The notes below the pieces were generated by a model. That model saw only the letters and a program-made list of their open reading frames with translations. It did no database searches and had not been told where the DNA came from. DNA of 64,000 nt from Microglena sp. YARC (Eukaryota > Chlorophyta > Chlorophyceae > Chlamydomonadales > Chlamydomonadaceae). Of the stretch, positions 11,701 to 23,219 are shown one piece after another; within the stretch, counting starts at the first letter, position 1; each line of letters begins with the position of its first letter. The position numbers and the translations under genes were made by a program. The stretch is from NCBI GenBank assembly GCA_022414725.1, contig CM039462.1, positions 81,193,390 through 81,257,389 of the forward strand. The letters are read 5' to 3'.

Positions 11701-11929
11701 CAGGGTTCTTGCTATCGAACCTAACATGTAAGTGGATTCTGATGATTGAATCATTTGTGTCTACTGCCTGTGGAGAACGGCTGTCATTGCAATGTCATCA
11801 AACAACTAAATAATTTAGAAGAAACAGCAAAACCGTACGGAACTGAATGACCTCCAAAACACCTACAAAACTGTACGCGTATGCCCGCCTGTATGACACA
11901 ACCCCACCTATCTTGCCCCATTTTGCAGG

Positions 11930-13260
11930 ATCATGCGCTCCCTGCGTATATCCACCTCCTTCCTGGCACCACCTGATTCTGAGCTCATGCTACATTTTCA
12001 TTATATCTTATATATTCAATATATAACGGCTTACGATGTCTTGTCGACAAATAGATTTATTACTTAATATTTACCTTTTATTCCGTAATAATGGTGACTG
12101 GCCCCATTACAAGCTAAAAGGCTGGCTCCCTTAACCTCCCGCCTTGTAAGAACGTGTAATCTTTATTTCCCCCTCTATTTATTCATGTATTTATTTATGT
12201 ATTTATCTTTATTTATTCATGTATTTATCTCTTATGTATTTATTTATTTATGAATTTAAATATGTATTGTATTTATTCATCCCTATGCAACTGGATCACA
12301 AGCTACCTGAGTATGTCCACTTTCCTCCTGGCCCTGCTGCTGATGTTTTTAATGTAGTAATGTATTCTATATTTTCTTCCCTTTAAGGAAGAACACATAA
12401 ACATATCATGCTCCCGCAACATAGATGTTGAAGGAGCATGAGCTTTCTGACTGCATCCACGTTCCTCCTGGCCCTGATGCTGAAAGTATTTGTTTGTTTA
12501 TTCATGTACTTAATTAATTAATGTATGTATTCTTCCATATTCAATTGTATTCTTCCATATTTAATTAATTTATTAATGTATGTATTCTACCATATTTTAA
12601 TTGTATTCTTCCATATTTATTAATTAATTTAATGTATGTATTCTTCCATATTCAACTTTATTCTTCCATATTTAATCAATTAATTAATTTATGTATTCTT
12701 CCATATTCAATTGTATTCTTCCATATTTAATTAATTAATTAATGTATGTATTCTTCCATATTCAACTTTATTCTTCCATATTTAATCAATTAATTAATAT
12801 ATGTATTCTTCCACATTCAATTGTATCCTTCCGTATTTAATTAATTCATTCGTTTATGTATTCTTCCATATTTAACTGTATTCTTCCATATTTAATTAAT
12901 TGATTAATTTATGTATTCTTCCCTATTTAACTGTATTCTTCCATATTTAATTAATTAATTAATTTGTGTGCTCTTCCATATGATGCATGCGCATGAGCTT
13001 GATGAGTGTATCCACGTTCCTCCTGGCCCTGATGCCGACATTATGCATGTATTTTATTTATTTATGTTATGTATTATTCCATATGATGCATGCGCATGAG
13101 CTTGATGAGTGTATCCACGTTCCTCCTGGCCCTGATGCCGACATTATGCATGTATTTTATTTATTTATGTTATGTATTATTCCCTATGTTGCAGTAGTAA
13201 GAGCTTAATAAGTGTATCCGCGTCCCTCCTGGCCGTGCTGCTGATATTATTTATCTATTT
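11930..13260 (+). repeat. Six exon-like blocks embedded in AT-rich minisatellite
   Basis: A short coding-like block reading HELDECIHVPPGPDAD or variants recurs six times in the same orientation, near 11935 (HALPAYIHLLPG), 12298 (HKLPEYVHFPPGPAAD), 12428 (EHELSDCIHVPPGPDA), 12993, 13097 and 13207 (ELNKCIRVPPGRAAD). The copies at about 12975-13078 and 13079-13182 form a nearly exact 104-bp tandem duplication. Between blocks lie TTAATTAATT and ATTCTTCCATATT repeats. The peptide is better conserved than its surroundings, suggesting duplicated exons or a decayed protein repeat. The parent protein was not recognised. Confidence 0.55.
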
Positions 13261-13289
13261 ATTATTTTATATATTTATTTTATTTCTAT

Positions 13290-14060
13290 AAGTTATATAA
13301 GTTTATGAAATGGGCGCTTGGTGTCAGAGATAACATCTACCGACTTGGTCCTCAATGAACTTGATAGGTCACCTACATGGGCTCAATAGTTGATACAATG
13401 TATTGGCTCTTGGAATAAAATCGTTGACCGGAAAGACACTGTTTTTTTGTGAAAATAGCCTTTCTAGATCATGTTTCAATGGCAACCAGAGATATCAACA
13501 ATCAAAGCTGGTCTCATGGATTACTAAGATGCATTCAGAGATCAGGTGTTATAGAACATTTTCTCTGATATTATTCAAGATAATCAGACTTCACTGAGCA
13601 AGATTGACTTGGGAAAATTGATGAAGTCATCTCTAAATAACGGACATTGACTGGCAATCCCTGAGTACTGTGAACCCAGGAATCTTGGTGATGGCCAAGG
13701 AATCGGTATTAAAACAACTACGTATGAAAATTTGATGATGTCAGAGGATAGAAACCATAGTTCAACATACACTAACTGTTTAAACAATACGTTAGTTATT
13801 AAATGCATAGCAAGACTACGTCTTCGAGCCCCACAACTTAAATGTCGAATCATAAAGGAGTACCTTTCGTTCTGGTAAAAAATGCAGGTGCTGTGATATG
13901 ATTGTTGACGGTAAAAGAGGAGTCAAAGATGCATCAGTGCATTTCACATGATAATGTCTGTTATACGCTGAGGATGTGCACAATATGTTTGATAATGAAC
14001 ATTGAACCTGGAATTGGTGGAAAACAACTCCAGGATGAAGCTGGTCATGAATCCTGATTC
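13290..14060 (+). mobile_element. LINE 3' end, second copy
   Basis: Reverse complement of the segment 8440-9170 (shared ACTTGGTCCTCAAT, TTGGAATAAAATCGTTGACC) followed by the RLRLRAPQLKC region shared with 9790-10190. Open frames are short and broken. Confidence 0.65.
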
Positions 14061-14069
14061 CTTTGAACA

Positions 14070-14415
14070 GACACAGACGCACACTCAAACTAACACACAG
14101 TACACACCTCTCTCTCACACCGCGCACACACACTCTCACAAGCACACACACCAGGCACTCAACAAACCTCCACCTGTTCCCCACAGGTTCCTTGGAAGCT
14201 ACACCAACAAAATGTCAGCCTCCTCTTCAGATACCTCCCCCTCCCCCTCCAAACCCCCCCCCCCCCCCCCCACACACACCCGCCCCCCCCCCCCCCCACA
14301 CACACACACACACGAATTCCCCCCCTCTCCCCCACCCCACCCCACCCCTACTTCACCCTACAGGTCCTTGAAGCGACACCTACAAACTGTCAGCCTCCTC
14401 CCCAGACACCACACC
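14070..14415 (+). repeat. Duplicated exon-like block with intron-like acceptors
   Basis: Two copies of a ~50-bp block follow pyrimidine-rich CCCACAG and CCCTACAG acceptor-like sequences (starts about 14188 and 14362; shared GTCAGCCTCCTC). Poly-C and CA tracts lie between. No protein family was recognised. Confidence 0.4.
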
Positions 14416-14419
14416 CAAG

Positions 14420-15780
14420 CCTAAGGGTGAGTGAGCCATGTTTGTCAAGTTCCTATGCCCGTCCACGTCGACGTGATTATGGACGGTGAAAGAGGGGTCC
14501 AATGTGTTTGCAGCCGGCTCAGGTATAGAGGGGTATGGGTTGGAGAGTGAGTGGGGTGGGGGTGTGTGTGTTGGGTGGGGGGAAGGTGTGTGTGGGTGGG
14601 GGAGGAAAGTGTGTTTGTGTTTGGGTGTGTGGGGTGTGTGTGTGGGGGCAGTGGGTATGGGTGTTAGTGTGTGTGTGTGTGGGTTGGGGTTGGGGATGGG
14701 GGTGGGTGGGGGTAGTGGGTGGAGGGGCAGTGTGGGTGGGTGGGTTGAGAACGGGAGGGAAGTGGGGGGGGAGTGTGTGTATGTGAAGGAACACTGGGAA
14801 GAAGTGTGTGTGTGGGATGTGGTAGGGCTAGGGGGGTGTGTGTGTGCTGAGCCCCCCCACCCCCCCCTCCCCCCCCCCCAGCCTAAGAATGTGTCAGCCA
14901 TGTTTTGTCAAGTTCCTATGCCCGTCTACCGACACAATCATGTGTGTGTGCATGTATTTGTGGGGGGAAGTGTGTGGTGTGTGTGTGGGGGGGGGAGGTG
15001 TGGGGGCGGATGATGATGCCCTACCCATGTGGTGGTGGTGGGGGGGAGGGGTGTGTTGATGGCCCATCCAAGCCTAAGGGGGTGTCAGCCCACTGTGTGT
15101 TGGGGGGGGGGTCGGAGGTGTGGGTGGTTGTGGGGGGGGGGTGGGGGTAACATGGGAGGAAGTAAGTGTTTGTGGGGTTGCGTGTGTGTGTGTGTGGGAG
15201 GGGGGGTGGGGTGGGGGTGAGGGAGGGTTGCTGGCCCCCCGGAGCCTAAGGGTGCTCATGTTTCTCAAGTGTGTCCTGTGCCCGTTCACCGACGCGGTTA
15301 TGGACGTGAAGGAGGGGTAAGGTGTTTTCAAGCGGCTTCAGATACAGAGGGGTTGGGAAATAGTGGTGGTGTGTGTGGTGGACGGGGTGGGGTTGTTTGA
15401 GGGGAAGTAAGGGGAGTGTGTGTGTGTGTATGTGTTGTATGTGTGAAAGAAATAAAAGAGGGGCCAAGGTGTTTTCCAGCCGGCTCAGGTACAGAGGGTT
15501 ACAGGTTGGATTGTGAGTGGGGCGGGAAGGTATGTGTGTGTGTGTGTGTGTGTGTGGTGGGGGGGGGGGAGCTGGGGCGGATGGATGTGAAGGAGGGGCC
15601 AAGGTGTTTCAGCCGGCTCAGATGCCAGAGGGTAGTAAAGGGGTGGGTGGTGTGTTTGTGATTGTGCTTTGTGGGTGTGTTGATGGTGAGTGGATGTGAA
15701 GGAGGGGTCCAAGGTGTTTTCAGCTTAGGTACATTAGGGGTACGGGGTTTGGAGTGTGAGTGGTGTGGTGGGGGGGGCTG
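14420..15780. repeat. GT/GGGT-rich tandem array with repeated ~100-bp exon-like block
   Basis: Blocks containing TCAAGTTCCTATGCCCGT, GGACGTGAAGGAGGGG, CAAGGTGTTTTCAGCCGG and CTCAGGTACAGAGGG recur near 14440, 14905, 15265, 15440, 15580 and 15695, separated by G/T-rich simple sequence. The blocks are far more conserved than the spacers. The strand and any parent gene are unresolved. Confidence 0.5.
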
Positions 15781-15789
15781 GAGTTTTAC

Positions 15790-16018
15790 CTAAACCCAAC
15801 CTAAACTCCGCAAACACCCACCCCCACAGACCCAACACCCAACCACCTCAACCACCTCCAGCCACCGCCAAACACCCACACCACTAACCCACAACCTCAA
15901 CCACCTCAAACCACTGGCAGCCACCCCAAGACAACCCACACCCACAACCCACAAACCTAACCACCTCAGCCACCCCCAAACACCCACCCGACCTGCATCT
16001 CCATCGAAGCAGGCCCCC
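15790..16018. repeat. CCACCTCAACC-type minisatellite
   Basis: Short C/A-rich tandem motif (CACCTCAACCACCTC and variants); its translations are repeat artefacts. Confidence 0.7.
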
Positions 16019-16049
16019 CCTCGTGTATGCGAGCCTCAATGGATGGTAC

Positions 16050-16095
16050 ACACAAACCACAGCCCTACACACACACACGACACGTCCGCGACACG

Positions 16096-16132
<37 letters not shown>

Positions 16133-16330
16133 CTCCCCTACACACAACACACACACACACACAACACACACACACAGCACACACGTCGCCTACACACACA
16201 CACACACACACACTACAACACACACCACAAGCTCCCTACACACGTAACACACACACACACACCACACATACGACACACACTCCCTACACACACATCACAC
16301 ACCCACACAACACACACACACACCAAGCCC
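16050..16330. repeat. CA microsatellite block
   Basis: Long interrupted ACACAC tracts on the plus strand. Confidence 0.95.
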
Positions 16331-16672
16331 AAGCCCCACTCCTCTCCCCTACACCAGGCCCCCTCCCTACCCCCGCCACCCCCACCCAACAAACCCTGTA
16401 TGGAGACTGCTAATGTGCCATGTACAAACTCATTCATGTGAGTTTTCATCTCGGGATATTGGTTTAGTGAGGGCCAGCCAATTGATATAGGCCTATTGCC
16501 GGAAGGGTGAGTGTGGTTGAGGGGTTGGGTGGTTAGGGATGGATGTTTTGGAGCCTGCCAATCATGCAGGGCCGTGTTCCGGAAGGTAAGTGATTGAGGG
16601 GGTTGGGTGGTTAGCAGGATGGATTGGTTGGAGGCCTTGCCAATCATGTAGGCTTTCCGGAATCCGTCTCTG
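16331..16672. other. Contig end with a short tandem duplication
   Basis: Two diverged copies (about 16485-16570 and 16575-16665) share GGTTGGGTGGTTAG and GCCAATCATG(C/T)AGG. The sequence runs into the gap. Confidence 0.6.
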
Positions 16673-17672
16673 NNNNNNNNNNNNNNNNNNNNNNNNNNNN
16701 NNNNNNNNNNNNNNNNNNNNNNNNNNNNNNNNNNNNNNNNNNNNNNNNNNNNNNNNNNNNNNNNNNNNNNNNNNNNNNNNNNNNNNNNNNNNNNNNNNNN
16801 NNNNNNNNNNNNNNNNNNNNNNNNNNNNNNNNNNNNNNNNNNNNNNNNNNNNNNNNNNNNNNNNNNNNNNNNNNNNNNNNNNNNNNNNNNNNNNNNNNNN
16901 NNNNNNNNNNNNNNNNNNNNNNNNNNNNNNNNNNNNNNNNNNNNNNNNNNNNNNNNNNNNNNNNNNNNNNNNNNNNNNNNNNNNNNNNNNNNNNNNNNNN
17001 NNNNNNNNNNNNNNNNNNNNNNNNNNNNNNNNNNNNNNNNNNNNNNNNNNNNNNNNNNNNNNNNNNNNNNNNNNNNNNNNNNNNNNNNNNNNNNNNNNNN
17101 NNNNNNNNNNNNNNNNNNNNNNNNNNNNNNNNNNNNNNNNNNNNNNNNNNNNNNNNNNNNNNNNNNNNNNNNNNNNNNNNNNNNNNNNNNNNNNNNNNNN
17201 NNNNNNNNNNNNNNNNNNNNNNNNNNNNNNNNNNNNNNNNNNNNNNNNNNNNNNNNNNNNNNNNNNNNNNNNNNNNNNNNNNNNNNNNNNNNNNNNNNNN
17301 NNNNNNNNNNNNNNNNNNNNNNNNNNNNNNNNNNNNNNNNNNNNNNNNNNNNNNNNNNNNNNNNNNNNNNNNNNNNNNNNNNNNNNNNNNNNNNNNNNNN
17401 NNNNNNNNNNNNNNNNNNNNNNNNNNNNNNNNNNNNNNNNNNNNNNNNNNNNNNNNNNNNNNNNNNNNNNNNNNNNNNNNNNNNNNNNNNNNNNNNNNNN
17501 NNNNNNNNNNNNNNNNNNNNNNNNNNNNNNNNNNNNNNNNNNNNNNNNNNNNNNNNNNNNNNNNNNNNNNNNNNNNNNNNNNNNNNNNNNNNNNNNNNNN
17601 NNNNNNNNNNNNNNNNNNNNNNNNNNNNNNNNNNNNNNNNNNNNNNNNNNNNNNNNNNNNNNNNNNNNNNNN
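16673..17672. other. Assembly gap, exactly 1000 N
   Basis: A round-number run of N, the usual placeholder for a scaffold join of unknown size. Everything left and right may be less closely linked than the coordinates suggest. ORFs predicted across the N run are meaningless. Confidence 0.99.
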
Positions 17673-18840
17673 CCAGTCTGTCCGCTACTCGGAATCCGTG
17701 ACAGCCTGATGGTCCATTACCACCGATCGCTGCTAACAACGTATACTGAAGCACCGTATTCGCGTCGGGATCGAGTCTGGCAGCACTGGTTGGTCGCTAA
17801 TGCAGGTACTTCATTCAATCACCAACTGCACGCAAATCGCGTTAGCGAGGTGTAACCCGCACTTCTTGTCACTGCAATCCAAGAAATGCATTGGATATCC
17901 CACATTACCGAGGCTGTCCCGAATGCGCAGTAGATCCGAATGTCGTCAAATCTTGTCCGACATCCAGTCGAGGAACCAACTAAGCCTGTGTTAGAAGCTT
18001 TTCCAGTTCGCATACATAATACAAAGTACTGTTAATGGAATCACGCTTCTCAGCAGGAGGCGAGCATGTGTCACGCGTTTGGCAAGTTCCAATAAGCGAT
18101 ACTTTCCAGGCCTAACGATTGTGGGTACGGTCTTTATTAGAAGTTTATCCAGCTTACGACAATCCAATTGCCTAGTTAATTTATGTGTCCCCAGTACCCC
18201 AGACAACGGCAAAGTACCGGTGAAGCCATCGTATGGCAAGCAGCATGAGATGTACCTGCCGCAATCTGTTTGAATCCTTAAACCAATTCCACTTATGAAG
18301 GGTAGGCTGTGAAATGTGGATGTTGCCAACACCGTGATACTCATCCAACACCCCTAATGTGCCACTCGCATTGTACCGAAATGCCAGGACCCCTCTAATC
18401 GTCCAGTGATTGCGTACCGAATGTGAACTCCGTTTCCACATGCGACTTGATCTGCCTTCGTGATACTAACAACTTAGTGGGGACCTACGCGTCACTAACT
18501 ACGGCTCCAGATGTATTCGTTCCGCAATTGACCCATAATATTTATTACCCCAGCACCAGCTTCCACTGCGCTTTTAAAAACGATCCGCTGTGCGTAACAC
18601 TCTCATGCTGAACTCGATTGATGACACTTCCAAAACTCTCCAACACCAAAAACATTGACGGGACCTGTACTATCGATCGCCCGATTACGCCGATACTGAC
18701 GGGACTAGCATTCTTGCCTACTGGCCCATGAGGGAGGAACTGGCGGTAAACTCCTATATTCGTTAGCAAATTTGTGAGACCCAAGACCCGGAGGTCGATA
18801 ATCCACACGAGGATGGTAAGTCCAAGCGCGTCCCTTGTTC
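17673..18840. other. Noisy sequence, possible broken minus-strand coding
   Basis: Minus-strand pieces such as RGVLAFRYNASGTLGVLDEY (within 18181-18441) look protein-like but no frame stays open. No family can be named. Confidence 0.3.
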
Positions 18841-20000
18841 GATTAAAGAGGGACTGATGATTAAAGTGTACTATTTAATTTCTGAGCTGCCAAATTGGCT
18901 TGTGTCCCCATCGTGCACCGCGTCCCGTAGAGTCCCAAGGGAAAGCGTGTGATAGTTCTGCTGCAACCGCCCAATGGCCACGACCCCCGAACTCTTTCAA
19001 CCCATCAAGAGATTCCGACAACTCGAGACATTCGATCCGAACATTTGATTGAGTGGTAAGTATTATTTCCCGAGTTGGCCTCCTATTCTGTTGAATCCCA
19101 TGCCGTGCATGCGTCCCGTCGAGTCACAGGGCAAGCGTGGAATAGTAAAGCCGCACGCAAATATGCCTTACCGATCGTTTCACCGACAAAAGAGATCCGA
19201 AACAGATATCAAATCGATCGGGACTGGTGATTGAAGTGGTAGTATTATTTCCGACGCTGGCATAAAGCCCCGTTCCATCTCCATGCGCTGCACGCGTCGC
19301 CCGTGAGTCAAGGGCAAAGCGTGATTGCCATGGGCCGCCCCCAATGCCCGATCGTTTTACTGAACAAGCCAGATCCGCACCTCAACTCGAGAAACATCGA
19401 TCGGTAAATCTAGAATGAATCAAGTGTACTTGTTCTTCCCTAGCTGTCCGTTAATGGTTGCTTCCCCATGCGTCACGCGTCCCGTCGAAGTTCAAGGGCC
19501 AAGCGTGTGACAATTACTGCCCTCAACTCCGCCCGCATGAACCCTACGATCGTTTAGCGACAAGAGATCCGAAAAACTCGAGACATCGATCGGTCAGAAC
19601 TCAAATAACATTTGAAATTTAGTGGTTGTATTATTTCCGAGATGCTCCGCCGTTGTACCTCCGCCCATGCCCTGCACGCGTCCCCGTAGAGTCAAGGGAA
19701 AAGCGTGTGAGCGTTGCCAACCCGCAATGGCCAATCGTTTTACGACAAGAAGATCCGTAAACTAGATACATTCGATCGGGACTGGTGATTGAGTGGTAGT
19801 ATAATTACCTCGCCGAGCTGATACCGCTACCGTTAAATCGCCCAACTCGCGTGCATGAGTCCATCGTAGTCCCAGGGAAAGTGTGTTGATTGGCGCCCGC
19901 CCGCAAATGGCCACGATCCGTCTTTCCTTCCTTCATAGGCGTGAAAACGGGTCTGAAACGAGATGATTTTGTAAATTATAGTTTCATCTGCCGAGCTGAC
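18841..20000. repeat. About six degenerate copies of a ~185-bp satellite
   Basis: A unit containing GGGACTGGTGATTGAGTGGT, GTATTATTTCC, GCACGCGTCCCGT, GTCAAGGG(A)AAAGCGTG, ATGGCCACGATCG and AGAGATCCGAAAACTCGAGA recurs near 18850, 19045, 19220, 19412, 19610 and 19785 (spacing 175-196 bp). Copies differ by many one- or two-base indels, as expected of uncorrected long reads rather than of normal satellite divergence. Confidence 0.75.
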
Positions 20001-21280
20001 CATTATTATTCCCTACCTGTAATGAACAACAACTCCGTCCGATCAAGTAGGCGGGATGATATATGTAGAACATCCAATCCCCAACGTTTCTTGAACGTTC
20101 CCGTCATGAATACGGTCGGCGAACACATTCGCGTCGTCACAATTGGGATTGTATCACCCACCTGTCCGTATGCATTATCCACCCAAAACCGATCAATGCA
20201 TATGTTCCGGTAAAGTTAAATACCAAAAGGATTTCCGGGGTGGTAAAGAATCACACGTATGGTTTCCTGCCCGCATGTCGATACTCGTAGCCACGAAATA
20301 TCCCACAAGTTGTGTTCGGTGTCACGATCTCGGTGTGGTCCTCTTCCTATAAACCCAAATTGACCCTTACATTGGCACGAACACGAGATGTGCTGTTCAT
20401 TTTTTATAAGGCCGAATGGTTGCAAGCCTGCAGCGATCTCGACCGACAACGTTTTTTTAGATCCTCCGCCTCCTCCCTGCTAAGCACCTGTACAACCGAC
20501 GTCACAGGAGACGTCTTATTCCCTGTCCCAATTGACCACTGATACTTTGAGCGCCCACCACCTAGCACCCTTTCCATCATCAGCACGCTTGAAGAGCGTA
20601 TGTTCGTGTCCAACATGCCAGACACTTACGCGACAATTTCGAGAGCGAGGGGATAATACCCAAGTGAATTGGCCTGGTGGAAGAGGTGTAGTAGATGCAT
20701 GGCCACATTGTCTGATCGTTTACTTTCCCACAAGGTCAGGGCGCTACCGTGTTTTAAGAGGAACAGCCAGAGTGGTACCCCCGGCAAAGAGATGGAAGCG
20801 TGCAGGCACAGTTGCTTAACCGTTCAGGCATGAGCATGGGAACGATATGAATTGATCACCTACAATTGGCTGACATGCGCCTCTTCCCAGCTGTCCGTTA
20901 GCCATCGCTTCCTGCAGCTCACAACGCACTCCATTCGATGTCGATACCATGATGTGTGTAACCTGCCAGCAACAGCAACGAGAGAGAGCGCGAGCGCGAG
21001 CGATACTAAGTGATGTAGTCAAATTCGAAACCTATAACCAACTGTCCCGTTGTCGTTCAACCGTAGAGATAGCGGTACCGTCTGGTGCGAACGCAGAGGG
21101 GAAGCCTTCGCCACATGCTACCAACGCCTGCATTATTGATGCCTGGAACCTGGTTGGTACTGTAATAGTGTTTGGACGTGTGGCCTCGGACCCAGTCCCA
21201 TCACGTTGCGACCGTATACGAACATCTCGCCATTGCGTACATAGCCGAGTGGTCTTGCGCCGCTCCTGTGAATAGATACG
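20001..21280. other. No gene that can be supported
   Basis: Short ORFs on both strands, none with recognisable features; base-level quality appears poor, as in the neighbouring satellite. Confidence 0.4.
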
Positions 21281-21299
21281 GCGGACTTCTGTAATTTGT

Positions 21300-21997
21300 C
21301 AATGGTTTAGGGTAGACACGTCCGGGGAATGACGTAATTGGGCAGTAATGTCCAAGAGCTAATCCGTGCGTAATGTCATTCCGTTACCGAAGAAAATGAG
21401 GTTACCCAGATAAATAAGATTATCGCCAATCGTTGTATCAGGTGCACCCAGACATGTTCCATCCCCACTAGGAACAACATTAGGAGTCGGAAGTGAGTGA
21501 TACCACCACCTCCACTCCGCTACTGAATACGTCTGTACCTTTGGTATAGTATTGGCAGTTTCGGAGATGCCGCAAGTTGCCCCTGAGAAGGATATCCGCC
21601 CATTGCTATCGAGGGACCCGATTCCGTACGTTGAATTGGAAGTGAGACGGCACTACTATCGTATGCTTGATTTGACCGCTCAGAAAATGGCTGCGAACAA
21701 TTGCTAGACTTTTGTGGAGTGACAATACTTGGCATGGCCGTCCTCCGAGTGGTGTTAAATGTAGCAGATGTTCCATAATAATATCTGTTGCAACAGTTTT
21801 GCGAACTCTTCTTTGTTACTGTTCCTAATTGTGAGACATTGTCGTTGAAGAGCACGATATGTTGAAGGATTGTTGTGATTTTGCGTATTTGGTTGTAAAT
21901 TGGAAAGATGATGCAATGACCGTATTAATGACCCTGCAGCAAATCCTATGACATTACTTGAATGCATTGAAACATTCCTGTTTCGTATCTTGTTCAA
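21300..21997 (-). pseudogene. Broken minus-strand gene, possibly virion-structural
   Basis: Minus-strand reading gives, with frame changes, MNKIRNRNVSMHSSNVIGFA at the 5' end, a Ser/Thr/Pro/Gln-rich middle (21520-21855) and a segment PNVVPSGDGTCLGA followed by NLIYLGNLIFFGNGMTL near 21360-21500. The low-charge, Gly/Ser/Asn-rich composition resembles viral surface proteins, but no domain is recognised. A C-type upstream motif lies at 22180-22200 in the matching orientation. Confidence 0.3.
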
Positions 21998-22179
21998 ATG
22001 ACATCGATGGTGGCTTCCTTTAGAACACCTGTCGCGTTCCGCACTCCTTTAATGGGGCGTTATCGCTATGTAAGATTTGATGTCGACTGTGATTTCGCAT
22101 AGATTCAGAACATCGGACTATTTTATAGGGGTTGTACTTTCTCAATCAAACATATTTTTTAACTCTTAACAGCGGTGCC

Positions 22180-22200
22180 CACAGTCGGCGGAACAGTATA
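22180..22200 (-). promoter_or_regulatory. C-type motif (ACTGTTCCGCCGACTGTG)
   Basis: Minus-strand TATACTGTTCCGCCGACTGTG, about 180 bp upstream of the putative start at 21997. It is one of eight copies of this motif in the right contig, which are either transposon ends or promoters. Confidence 0.4.
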
Positions 22201-22468
22201 ATTCCGTGTTTGAATATGAAAGTGAATTGACTAACGGGGGATGCAAAGCCGCATTGGTGTGTGGTGAAGATGAATGAATGGACGAACGGGGTGGGCTGCC
22301 TGAGACAAGTGCGTCAAGTCTCTCTGGTGGCCTCTCGCGCCACAAGTCAAAAATATCCTTACAGACGCGAGTCATTGGGTTTGTTTAGTCTTTTATTAAC
22401 TTGGGCGTCACCGAAGCAAAATGAAAGCAGAATCTTAATCCTGTATAAATTCCCAAATACTTGTACTG

Positions 22469-22631
22469 ATATGGCGTTCCCTGCCTCCCGGCCGCATTTT
22501 GACTGTTGGCGAAACATGGTATGGAGCGGATTTGTGATTCCTTGGTGCGATTCTCAAGCTAGCGAGTCGTCAGGAGGCTCTAAATCCTGATTAGAAATTT
22601 AAAAAAATAGGCCGGGAGCAGGAACGACCAT
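22469..22631. mobile_element. 166-bp MITE, degraded copy (inverted)
   Basis: Same element as at 27089, 46364, 51311 and 60351, in the orientation of the 51311 copy, but with several small indels. Flanked by ACTG at 22465-22468 and 22632-22635, a 4-bp target duplication. The internal indels contrast with the high mutual identity of the other copies and suggest local sequencing noise or greater age. Confidence 0.8.
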
Positions 22632-22635
22632 ACTG

Positions 22636-23219
22636 TTAGGTACTTAATTGAATATATAAAGCCACCGCCGTACGCCAGATGTGATCGTCACTGGTTATGA
22701 ATAGTCCCGGAAATAGCAGTAGAATCCCCGCCATTATAACATTCTGTAATACCCCGTGCTTTGTATGTTGATTTGAAGATCAGGACGGTCTGAGTTTCCG
22801 TCAGGTTTCCTGTATCGGCGGCTCCACATACTCATCTTGCGACACATTACCCGATTGTGCAAAGTTGCGTAATTTTAACGAGTTGCTGAAGCACACTTTC
22901 TACAGATGAATCACTATGTGAAAATTGCTCCGGATGCATTGAACACTCTAAACGTGTATGTGGCGCCATAGTTTGGTGGTGCTTGGATTTGTTAAAGAAA
23001 GAGTCGAAAAGCTGTTTGTTACCGTCCGTGAACGGTCAAAATCTCGATCGTGAATTGTTTCACGTCGTTAAGGAAGTAACAATGCCGTACAGCTTTGTGA
23101 AAGTGACCGCAAGCTTCTCGGTGTTAAACTGCCCTACACCGTTTATCAGGTCGTTTTTGTTAGTAGTTCGGCCTAACGCTTCCGACTGTGGTGTGGCAAA
23201 CAGAGTCCCCCCCTAAGAG
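22636..23219. other. Possible 3' continuation of the structural gene, unresolved
   Basis: Minus-strand fragments such as GVGQFNTEKLAVTFTKLYGI (about 23080-23160) look coding, but no continuous frame links them to the gene at 23220-24363. Confidence 0.3.

Noticed and set aside
16213..17855. ORFs of 361-513 residues spanning the N run
   Set aside because: They exist only because N codons are not stops; the real parts are repeat or contig-end sequence.
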